A stretch of DNA of 28,563 nt, taken from assembly GCA_043806315.1 (NCBI GenBank), contig JAZDHF010000005.1:1-28563 (forward strand), in the 5' to 3' direction. This stretch comes from SBAX01 sp043806315 (GTDB lineage: Bacteria; Planctomycetota; Phycisphaerae; UBA1845). The stretch's first letter is position 1. Each line of letters opens with the position of its first letter. This document shows, in pieces, positions 7,944 to 15,021 of this stretch. Under the pieces are notes generated by a model. That model worked only from the letters and a program-made list of their open reading frames with translations. It was not told the DNA's origin and did not search any database. The position numbers and the translations under genes are program-made.

Positions 7944-9532
7944 TGAACGAACTTGAGCTTTGGCGGCGGTATCAGAAGCACCTGTGCGTCTGCCCGACGA
8001 TCGGGTTGCAGGTCGACATCAGCCGGATGATGTTCGCCGACGACTTCCTCGACGCCATGAATGAGCGGATGTCGCGGGCGTTCGCGGCAATGACGGAGAT
8101 CGAGCGCGGCGCCGAGGCCAACGTCGATGAGCATCGCATGGTGGGCCACTATTGGCTCCGCGCGCCGGAACTGGCGCCCACCGCCGCCATTCGTGCCGAC
8201 ATTGAGCGAACCGTCGCCGCGGTGAAGAGGTTCGCCAGAGATGTGCATGACCAGAAAATCGTTCCCGAGCGCGGCGATGGATTCTTCGTCGTACTGGTCA
8301 TCGGCATCGGCGGCTCGGTGCTGGGGGCGCAGTTCGTGTGCGACGCCCTTGGCAGAACCGACGATCCCATGATGGTGCGATTTATCGACAACACCGACCC
8401 GGACGGCATTGACCGGACGCTCGAAGAACTGGATGAGTCACTGGACCAGACGCTCACCATTGTCATCTCCAAGTCAGGTGATACGAAGGAAACGCGGAAT
8501 GGAATGGTGGAGGTCGCCGCCGCCTACCGTCGCGCGGGGCTGAACTTCGCAAAACACGCGGTGGCCATTACCCGCGAAGGCAGTTCCCTACATCAACGGG
8601 CCGCAGGGGAACACTGGCTGGCGACATTCCCCATGTGGGATTGGGTAGGAGGCCGAACCTCGGTTCTGTCCGCCGTCGGCATATTGCCCGCGGCCCTTCA
8701 GGGGATCGACATCGACGCTCTGCTCGCTGGGGCGCGCGATTGCGACATCGTGACTCGCAACCGTACGCTCGCCGAAAACCCCGCGGCACTGTTGGCATTG
8801 ATGTGGCATTACGCCGTCGAAGAGCGCGACAAACGTAATATGGTCATCCTTCCCTACCGCGACCGGCTTTCCCTCTTCAGTCGCTATCTGCAACAACTGG
8901 TTATGGAATCGGTAGGAAAAGAAAAGACGCGCAGGGGAGAAACCGTTCACCGTGGTCTGACTGTGTATGGCAATAAGGGAAGCACGGACCAGCATTCCTT
9001 TGTCCAACAACTGCGCGACGGCACTGATGATTTCTTCGTTACCTTCGTCGAGGTGCTGCGCGACCGGGCCGAGAAGTCCGCCCTCGTCGAGGAGGACGTG
9101 ACCACCGGCGACTACCTGCACGGCTTCCTTTACGGCACGCGCACCGCGCTATGTGAGAAAGACCGACAGTCAATCACTATCACATTGAACGAACTGAACG
9201 CCCGCGCGGTCGGCGTCCTCATCGCACTATTCGAGCGTGCCGTGGGACTGTACGCGGAACTGATCGACGTCAACGCCTACGACCAACCGGGGGTAGAGGC
9301 GGGAAAGAAGGCTGCCGAGAAGATTCTTACCCTACAGCGACAGGTCTTGGCCCACCTTCGGGCTCATTCCGGCTCGGCACTGACGGTCGAGGAAATCGCC
9401 GCCGCCATCGGACAACCCGACGCTGGCGAGGCGATCTTGCACATTCTCGAACACGCCGCCGCCAACCCCGACCACGGGCTGGTTCGGACGCCGGGCGCCA
9501 ACGTGTTCAGCGCTCGGTATCGGGCGTCGTAG
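7943..9532 (+). CDS. pgi: glucose-6-phosphate isomerase
   Basis: Interconverts glucose-6-phosphate and fructose-6-phosphate in the cytoplasm (glycolysis and gluconeogenesis). Family motifs are in order: GIGGSVLGAQ at 121-130, the phosphate-binding ISKSGDTKET at 175-184, WVGGRTSVLSAVG near 235-246, a catalytic-type Glu in MESVGKEK (Glu322), GSTDQHSFVQQLRDG around 346-360 with His351, and the C-terminal lysine in EAGKKAAE (about 455-456). At 529 residues it has about 65 residues beyond the last motif (LTVEEIAAAIG...LVRTPGANVFSARY) that read like a small winged-helix domain. The ATG overlaps the upstream stop by 4 nt, indicating one operon with the MFS-PlsC gene. The 3' end overlaps the convergent helicase gene by 26 nt. 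Confidence 0.96.
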   Translation: MNELELWRRYQKHLCVCPTIGLQVDISRMMFADDFLDAMNERMSRAFAAMTEIERGAEANVDEHRMVGHYWLRAPELAPTAAIRADIERTVAAVKRFARDVHDQKIVPERGDGFFVVLVIGIGGSVLGAQFVCDALGRTDDPMMVRFIDNTDPDGIDRTLEELDESLDQTLTIVISKSGDTKETRNGMVEVAAAYRRAGLNFAKHAVAITREGSSLHQRAAGEHWLATFPMWDWVGGRTSVLSAVGILPAALQGIDIDALLAGARDCDIVTRNRTLAENPAALLALMWHYAVEERDKRNMVILPYRDRLSLFSRYLQQLVMESVGKEKTRRGETVHRGLTVYGNKGSTDQHSFVQQLRDGTDDFFVTFVEVLRDRAEKSALVEEDVTTGDYLHGFLYGTRTALCEKDRQSITITLNELNARAVGVLIALFERAVGLYAELIDVNAYDQPGVEAGKKAAEKILTLQRQVLAHLRAHSGSALTVEEIAAAIGQPDAGEAILHILEHAAANPDHGLVRTPGANVFSARYRAS

Positions 9533-11990
9533 CCGGTTGACGGCCAAGCAGCGCGCTGAGCGCGTCGCCCGCCAGAGCGACCCATTGACGCAGAACCTGT
9601 TCGTCGGGCAGTGGGATGTGCAGTTCCGATCGCCCTGTGCCTCGGTTTGTGACCAATGTCGGCGCGAGGCCCGTTCCATTGCCGCTGCTCGACTGGCCGC
9701 CAGATTGAGAGAGCGTTTTACTGAGCGATTGCAGGAAGCCCGCTCCTTGCTGGAGAAGATCGCCCATGGCGCGGAGATCGGGCACACGTCCGACGTCGGC
9801 GGACCGCCCGGCCTCCGCTCGCGCTGACCGAGCACCGCCGCCGCGTGCCTGCGGCGTGTCGGAGTCCGCTGAAGTCGCCATCACGGCAGGCGCCGATGAG
9901 GCCGCCGTCTCCACCGTCTTCATGAACCGGTTCAGGGCGCTCTCCCCCATCGACACGCTGTCCGTCGATCCGTCCAGGACCCCCGTGAACATCGAGCGCT
10001 TGAAACGCAGCAGGGACAACATTCCGTGCTCGATGGCGCCTTCGGCGATGAAGTTCACCACCCGCACGGGATTCCGTTGTCCGAGGCGATGGACCCTGCC
10101 GATCCGTTGCTCGAGCACGGCCGGGTTCCAGGGAAGGTCCATATTGATCACCGTGGACGCGCTCTGGAGGTTCAGGCCCACCCCGCCCGCGTCGGTGGAA
10201 ACGAACACACGGCAGCGTTCATCCTCGCGCAGGGCCGCAGTGAGGTCGCCGCGATCACGGCTCGGCACCCCGCCGTGGAGATGGACGTGTCCCCAGCGCC
10301 GCCGTTCGAGCATCTCGATCACGAGTTCGTTCATGCGAACCCACTGGCTGAAAATGACCACCTTCGCGGCGCGATCCTCGAAGATTTCGCCCAATAGCTC
10401 TTCCAACTCCGGCACCTTGTGCCCGTGCTTGGTTTCGTGGTCGATCAGGTAGGTGCTGTCGCAGACCATACGCATGTTCTGCAGGGCGATCCGCAACCGC
10501 AGTTGATCGGCCTCCGTCAGGAACTTGTAGCGGCGCCATTTGGCCACGATGCGGGCCACGATGTCTTGGTTCTCACGATGCGGCACCCACTGCGGACCGG
10601 TCATGGGGACGAAGAAGTTTTTATCCGCACGGGGCGGCAACTGCGTCAGCACTTCCTTCTTCGTCCGGCGGATGAGGATGGGGGCCAGGGTCTTGTGGAT
10701 CCGCCCCAAGTCGCGATAGCCGACGACCTTGACGGAGCCCGGTTCGATGACCTCGTGGGCGGCCTTGAACGCGAAGAGCGGGCCGAGCCGGTGACGGTCG
10801 ATGAACTCGACGATGGAGTGCAGCTCCTCCAAGCGGTTCTCCAGCGGCGTGCCGGTAAGCACCACCGCAAAGCGCGAGTCGATCTGTTTGACGGACTTCG
10901 CCGTCCGGGTCTGCCAATTCTTGATCCGCTGGGCCTCATCGAGGATGACCAGATCGGGCGACCATGCGGCGATCGCCTCAAAGTCCGCGTGGATGACGTC
11001 GTAGTTGATGATCTTGAAAAACGCGGGATCGCGCTCGAACAGCCCTTTGCGGCGATGAGTCGGACCGTCGATCACCAGTGCGGTGCGCGCCGAGAAGTGC
11101 TCAATCTCCTGACGCCACTGGCTCTTCAACGACGACGGGCAAACGATGAGCGCACGCTCCACGCCGCCGTCTTTCGCCAGGATTTCGGCGGCGGCGATCG
11201 CTTGGATCGTCTTGCCCAGCCCCATCTCGTCGGCGATGACGGACCGCCCAACTTGAGCGGCGAACAACGCGCCATCGCGCTGGTAGGGATACGGCGGGAC
11301 CTTCAAGAGCCGGTTCCAAACCGCACCTCGGCCTGGGCCGCCGTACTGCTTCTGCAGCCGTTCGCGTCGGGATTGGCGATCGTGCGCCTCGGCGATGAGC
11401 GTCGCGGCGTCGTCGTACATACGCAACTCATGCTCGATTTTCCGTGCGTCTTGCACGAAGCGATCGAAACCGGCGATGGCCTCGGGCGTCAGCAAGCCGT
11501 CGCGGTCGAAGTAGCGACTCGCCAGTTTTCGGAGCTCCGCGGGACAATCGGCCCCCGGCGAGAAGACGATCGCCCGACGCGCTCCGTAGCGGACATAAAC
11601 TTCGGCGAAGGGCGGCGCGTACCCGCGGCGGAGGGCGTTGGCGTGCCGCGGCGCGAGGCGGAACAGGACGGCCTCGATGTGCTTGCACGTCCCCAGCGTA
11701 TTCACGGCGTAGTCCGGACAGGAACAGTAGTTGACGCCCGGTTCGAGTCCGCGCACCGCCACGCGGTAGGTTCGCCGCGTCGCCGGATTCGTCACGGCGA
11801 ATTCGGAGAACACCGGCTCGCGGGTCAGGTTGCGGATGTCGAACTCCGTCGCCTGCTCACGGCCGAATTGCCGACGAAGCTCCACCTGCCATTGGCGCAG
11901 GTCCATGTGCTCAGGCTTGTGCGTGCGTGAGACTTTCGTGGGTCTCGGTGCACTCTTGTTTGAATTCGCCGGGTCAGCAATCGCAGGCAT
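9507..11990 (-). CDS. SNF2-family DNA helicase with SWIM zinc finger
   Basis: An 827-residue Swi2/Snf2-type ATPase, expected to translocate on double-stranded DNA and remodel protein-DNA or recombination intermediates. An N-terminal SWIM zinc finger has CSC at 89-91 and CKH at 102-104 (CxC...CxH). The helicase core follows: DEMGLGKT at 254-261 (motif I), DEAQ at 351-354 (motif II, with Gln in place of His), LTGTPLEN at 378-385 (motif III) and QRIGRVHRLGQ near 629-639 (motif VI). The last 150 or so residues are Ala/Gly/Ser-rich and probably disordered. The start is firm: AGGAGG lies 8 nt upstream of the ATG, with a promoter at 12028-12056. It resembles single-protein bacterial SNF2/HepA-like proteins. 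No methylase or nuclease partner is adjacent, so there is no sign of a restriction or DISARM-type locus. Confidence 0.93.
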   Translation of the reverse strand: MPAIADPANSNKSAPRPTKVSRTHKPEHMDLRQWQVELRRQFGREQATEFDIRNLTREPVFSEFAVTNPATRRTYRVAVRGLEPGVNYCSCPDYAVNTLGTCKHIEAVLFRLAPRHANALRRGYAPPFAEVYVRYGARRAIVFSPGADCPAELRKLASRYFDRDGLLTPEAIAGFDRFVQDARKIEHELRMYDDAATLIAEAHDRQSRRERLQKQYGGPGRGAVWNRLLKVPPYPYQRDGALFAAQVGRSVIADEMGLGKTIQAIAAAEILAKDGGVERALIVCPSSLKSQWRQEIEHFSARTALVIDGPTHRRKGLFERDPAFFKIINYDVIHADFEAIAAWSPDLVILDEAQRIKNWQTRTAKSVKQIDSRFAVVLTGTPLENRLEELHSIVEFIDRHRLGPLFAFKAAHEVIEPGSVKVVGYRDLGRIHKTLAPILIRRTKKEVLTQLPPRADKNFFVPMTGPQWVPHRENQDIVARIVAKWRRYKFLTEADQLRLRIALQNMRMVCDSTYLIDHETKHGHKVPELEELLGEIFEDRAAKVVIFSQWVRMNELVIEMLERRRWGHVHLHGGVPSRDRGDLTAALREDERCRVFVSTDAGGVGLNLQSASTVINMDLPWNPAVLEQRIGRVHRLGQRNPVRVVNFIAEGAIEHGMLSLLRFKRSMFTGVLDGSTDSVSMGESALNRFMKTVETAASSAPAVMATSADSDTPQARGGGARSARAEAGRSADVGRVPDLRAMGDLLQQGAGFLQSLSKTLSQSGGQSSSGNGTGLAPTLVTNRGTGRSELHIPLPDEQVLRQWVALAGDALSALLGRQPATTPDTER

Positions 11991-12027
11991 GGTCGTGTCC
12001 TCCTGACGTTAATGATCTCCGCAGCGT

Positions 12028-12056
12028 AGTATGCCTCGCGCCGCCGGAACATTCAA
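12028..12056 (-). promoter_or_regulatory. sigma-70-like promoter of the SNF2 gene
   Basis: On the minus strand TTGAAT (12056-12051) and CATACT (12033-12028) are separated by 17 nt. The message would start near 12021 and give a leader of about 30 nt with a strong AGGAGG site before the ATG at 11990. Confidence 0.5.
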
Positions 12057-12123
12057 CCTCCGTTTTGCGGAAATCCCGATCGGAAGGTGCAGGGCACTTA
12101 GGCGGCGCGGCCCGTGCCGATCA

Positions 12124-12207
12124 GAACCCCAAGCGCCAGCGCGGGGCCGCAATCCGAACCCCAAGCGCCAGCGCGGGGTCCCGGCCCGTCGCTCGCGCTC
12201 CGGGTTC
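12124..12207. repeat. cluster of three AGCGC-family palindromic repeats
   Basis: Two direct copies of GAACCCCAAGCGCCAGCGCG plus GGG lie at 12124-12146 and 12156-12178, followed by an inverted, slightly diverged copy at 12183-12207 (GGCCCGTCGCTCGCGCTCCG then GGTTC). They belong with the copies at 654-678 and 14026-14050. The cluster occupies the 280-nt gap between the divergent start of the SNF2 gene and the 3' end of the radical SAM gene; nothing coding is seen in the gap. Confidence 0.75.
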
Positions 12208-12335
12208 GGATCATCTGGCGCCCCTGCGTTACGAAGGGGCTGCCGAGGCGTTCTCACAGACGATCACGCATCCGTGACGAGAAACATTTCACAGGCCCGA
12301 AGGGGACCAATCGAAGCGACCCGCGCGCGAAGCGC

Positions 12336-13925
12336 CTATCCTTCGACCTTTGCCCGGAGGGCGGTATTCAGCATCGGCGTGAGGCTTCCCGCGCGTGCGT
12401 TCCATTTGCCGAAGAAGCTGCGAACCAGGATGTCGATGCGGTAGAAGTGGCGTCGCCAATCGAAGTGGCCGCTGACCATCATGAAGAACGCTTTGGAAAG
12501 GATGCCCGCCCGCAGAAGACGCATCTTCGTCTTTTCCGATATCCCCAGGGAAGTGAGGTCAATCCCCAAGTAATCCTTGTTGCGGTTCCAGTTATCCAGG
12601 ACTTGATCGGAGGACTTCAGGCCGTGCCGATCGACAATCTCCTGCAAGGGTGCGCCGGGCATGGGCGTGGCGATCGACCAGGTCATATAGTGCATCCGCC
12701 GCAGGATGAACTGTTTCCATACCCACCACAGTGAATGGCGGATTTCCCTGGGCTTCTCGTACTGCAATTCTCCATTCTCCTCCCAAAGCTGGAAGGCCAT
12801 CATAAACAACAGCACGCGGACCTTGTGCTTCTTGAGGAACTTGAGACAGCGTTCGGTTTCCGCAACGGTGATCTCCTTCTCAATGCCGTGAAGCACGCGG
12901 TCGTTGGCGCTCTCCACGCCCAGATGCACCAGCCACATGTTCATCCGCTTGAACAGGTAGGCGAGTTCGTCATCGATCTTGTCGGCCCGGAGATTGGATT
13001 GAAAAAACAGATCCTCATGGCCGAGGTCGGCGATCGCCCGACAGACTTCCTTGGCCCAGCGCAGAGTCACATTGATCTCATCGGAGACGATCTTGATTTC
13101 ACGCACGCCGAGCCGGTAGAGCCAGTCCACCTCGCGGGCGATGTTCTCCGGCGAGCGCATGCGCACGAACGGCTTGGCCGCCCGCCACACGGGCAATGAG
13201 CAGAAGGTGCATTTATAGGGACAGCCGCGGCTGATGACGATGCACGACTGCTTGTCCGACCGGCGATAGTGCTGCCCGACGAACTTCGAGAAGTCGATCC
13301 GATCCCAGGCCATAAACGGCAGGTCGTCGAGGTTCTCGTATGCACGCGGCTTGCCGGTGTGCTGCGGACCGTCGGGCGTGCGGATCAACAGTCCAGGAAT
13401 CTTCGTGAAATCATTTCCACCGTACACGGCCTCGTTGACGATGTCGGCGAGGGTCATCTCCCCTTCGCCAATGCAGACGATGTCGGCCGAGGACTTGGCC
13501 ATCACCTCTTCCGGGACTGACGTGGGATGAGGCCCGCCCGCGATGATGAGCATGTGTGGGAATCGCCGTTTTAGTTCATTGACGGCGTCATGCGCGACGC
13601 GCTGAGTCAGGAATGCGTAACTGATGCCGTAAATCCGCGGCTGATGTTCCTCGATCAAGCGGATGTGGTCTTCGAGCGAATGGAATTGATCGAGAAAGAT
13701 GATGTCGTCGTCGGATAGCGGCGTGTTTTCGCGGACGTACGAAATCAGTTGGAGGATGCCGAGGTTGGGATAGGCCTTGTCGTAGTCGTCGGTCTTCGCC
13801 GGCGGGTCGGCCAGCATGAGCTTGAACGGCGTGATTCGCTGCCGGGGGAAGGCGGAATCTGTTCCCGCACACGCACGGCTTGCCGCGACTTTCAGCGCAA
13901 CCGTCACGACGTGCGTACCCTTCAC
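12336..13925 (-). CDS. B12-binding-domain radical SAM protein (BchE/P-methylase-like group)
   Basis: A radical SAM enzyme with an N-terminal cobalamin-binding-type domain. Residues about 35-165 form a Rossmann-like half (LMLADPP, YGISYAFL, IIAGGPHPTSVPEE, IVCIGEGE). Residues 232-244 hold the iron-sulfur motif SRGCPYKCTFCSL, with Cys235, Cys239 and Cys242 (CxxxCxxC). The core continues with EIKIVSDEINV and HLGVESANDRVLHGI. The C-terminus is helical with aromatic residues (HYMTWSIATPMPGAPL). The substrate cannot be told from the sequence; relatives methylate, cyclise or rearrange unactivated carbons. The GTG start at 13925 has only a weak GGGGA before it, and a start at or near FKLMLADPP, about 35 residues in, is equally likely. 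The gene stands alone between repeat-bearing gaps. Confidence 0.88.
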   Translation of the reverse strand: MKGTHVVTVALKVAASRACAGTDSAFPRQRITPFKLMLADPPAKTDDYDKAYPNLGILQLISYVRENTPLSDDDIIFLDQFHSLEDHIRLIEEHQPRIYGISYAFLTQRVAHDAVNELKRRFPHMLIIAGGPHPTSVPEEVMAKSSADIVCIGEGEMTLADIVNEAVYGGNDFTKIPGLLIRTPDGPQHTGKPRAYENLDDLPFMAWDRIDFSKFVGQHYRRSDKQSCIVISRGCPYKCTFCSLPVWRAAKPFVRMRSPENIAREVDWLYRLGVREIKIVSDEINVTLRWAKEVCRAIADLGHEDLFFQSNLRADKIDDELAYLFKRMNMWLVHLGVESANDRVLHGIEKEITVAETERCLKFLKKHKVRVLLFMMAFQLWEENGELQYEKPREIRHSLWWVWKQFILRRMHYMTWSIATPMPGAPLQEIVDRHGLKSSDQVLDNWNRNKDYLGIDLTSLGISEKTKMRLLRAGILSKAFFMMVSGHFDWRRHFYRIDILVRSFFGKWNARAGSLTPMLNTALRAKVEG

Positions 13926-14025
13926 CTGTCCCCAGCTGATCGCCGCCCGACCCGAACACTCATTGCGGGCGATACGGTCCTGCCATGGTTATCGGAAATC
14001 CTGAACGTACGGTGAACTTCACTCA

Positions 14026-14050
14026 GAACCCGGAGCGCAAGCGACGGGCC
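14026..14050 (+). repeat. AGCGC-family palindromic repeat, isolated copy
   Basis: GAACCCGGAGCGCAAGCGAC followed by GGGCC. It is near-identical in design to 654-678 and 12183-12207 read in the opposite sense. It lies about 80 nt beyond the 3' end of the exonuclease gene (stop at 14133). Confidence 0.65.
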
Positions 14051-14132
14051 GAGTCACGGGTCAAGGTCGCATGACCGGCTGAATATCGGACACAACCGGC
14101 GGGGTCAGGGTGCGCATGAATGGGATAGGCTT

Positions 14133-14831
14133 TTACGCAGTTAACCACTTTACAAACTTTTCCTGTCCGAGAGGCTTCGCCATCCACGACTGATCGGGCA
14201 TGGGATCGAGCATACATTCCGCGACGGATTTGAGCCGTGGCAGCGGTTCGGAGCGGCGTTGGCCGCGTTGCGTGATCCAGGCAATCTGCTTGCGGCGCAG
14301 GATGGCCTCGACGATCTGGTTGGTCATCCGGGCATCGCCGAGCACGTAGTCAAAGACACGTTGGTGGTTGCCGGCCTGCCACTCGCGCGGTGCATCCTCG
14401 GCGGCCATGGATTTTTTCAGCGGAACTCCCAACCCTTCGGCGACCGCGGCCAGGGAGACCGGAAACCCCTTCATCTTGAAGAACTGGAACATCGGGTCGT
14501 AGAGCGCACGGGCGACGCGCGAGGCCGTTTTAACGTCGTCGGCAGCGCGGGCGATCCACCGAAGATCGAAACTCAGCCCGTTCCACGCACAGACCGCGTG
14601 CCCCGCCTTCTGCATCTGTTCCAGGTAGTCGAGCAACTCCCGTGCGCGGCCGCGGTCCATGTTCAGCGACGGCTTGCCATCGGAAGCGGGCGAGTACCAG
14701 ATGCGATGCTCGCCGCCCTCGATCTGCGTGGCCGCAACGGCGACGTCGAAGGGAGCGTACTTGTTGATGTCTTCGCCGGGACGCAGGTCGAAGACGTTCG
14801 AGATTTCGATGTCGAAACCAAGGACCTTCAC
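14133..14831 (-). CDS. DEDDy-type 3'-5' exonuclease (PolB-exonuclease-like, RNase H fold)
   Basis: A 232-residue stand-alone proofreading-type nuclease expected to remove 3' nucleotides using two metal ions. Motif ExoI is GFDIEIS at 5-11 (Asp7, Glu9), ExoII is NGLSFDLRWIA at 84-94 (Asp89), and ExoIII is YVLGDARMT at 162-170 (Tyr162, Asp166), giving DEDDy. The frame stays open to 14939, but the GTG at 14831 is chosen because AGGAGG sits 7 nt before it. The extra 36 upstream residues belong to a duplicated piece of the AhpD-like gene (14859-14921). No polymerase domain is attached. The biological substrate, DNA or RNA, cannot be decided. Confidence 0.85.
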   Translation of the reverse strand: MKVLGFDIEISNVFDLRPGEDINKYAPFDVAVAATQIEGGEHRIWYSPASDGKPSLNMDRGRARELLDYLEQMQKAGHAVCAWNGLSFDLRWIARAADDVKTASRVARALYDPMFQFFKMKGFPVSLAAVAEGLGVPLKKSMAAEDAPREWQAGNHQRVFDYVLGDARMTNQIVEAILRRKQIAWITQRGQRRSEPLPRLKSVAECMLDPMPDQSWMAKPLGQEKFVKWLTA

Positions 14832-14858
14832 TGCAAGGCCTCCTGTCCGCGCCGCGGA

Positions 14859-14921
14859 CATGCCCTGTTCGAGATCAACACCTAACCCGTCGGCGACGCG
14901 GTTGATGTAGTTGATAAACCA
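14859..14921 (-). pseudogene. remnant of a second AhpD-like gene 3' end
   Basis: These 21 codons read WFINYINRVADGLGVDLEQG plus M. Their last 18 residues equal the end of the AhpD-like protein at 16804-17352. Over those 18 codons I count six differences, all synonymous (for example TAT/TAC, CTC/TTA, TTG/CTC) and no amino-acid change. No start codon, redox motif or further homology is seen upstream, and the frame continues into the exonuclease instead of stopping. It is a truncated paralog, not a functional N-terminal extension, because the exonuclease has its own strong ribosome binding site just after it. Confidence 0.7.
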
Positions 14922-15021
14922 CGGCGCCTTGGTTTTCAATGTGGCGTCACGCTATGCCCGTAACGCCGATTGCCGCTTGCACCGTCCGCAAAGAGCGGCG
15001 CTCCACGTTTACAGCGGGCTG

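Noticed and set aside
10419..11930. 503-codon open frame on the plus strand
   Set aside because: It is antisense to the SNF2 helicase, whose motifs are unmistakable. Its composition (long runs of Gly/Arg/Asp/Val with no motif) is that of a mirror frame in high-GC DNA.
9507..11990. SNF2 helicase as part of a defence island (DISARM or restriction type)
   Set aside because: Neighbours are pgi and a radical SAM enzyme; no methylase, nuclease or DUF partner is adjacent.
14832..14939. Reading the AhpD-like segment as a functional N-terminus of the exonuclease
   Set aside because: AGGAGG 7 nt before the GTG at 14831 marks an internal start, and the only upstream start candidate, a TTG at 14939, was not supported by any ribosome binding site I noticed.
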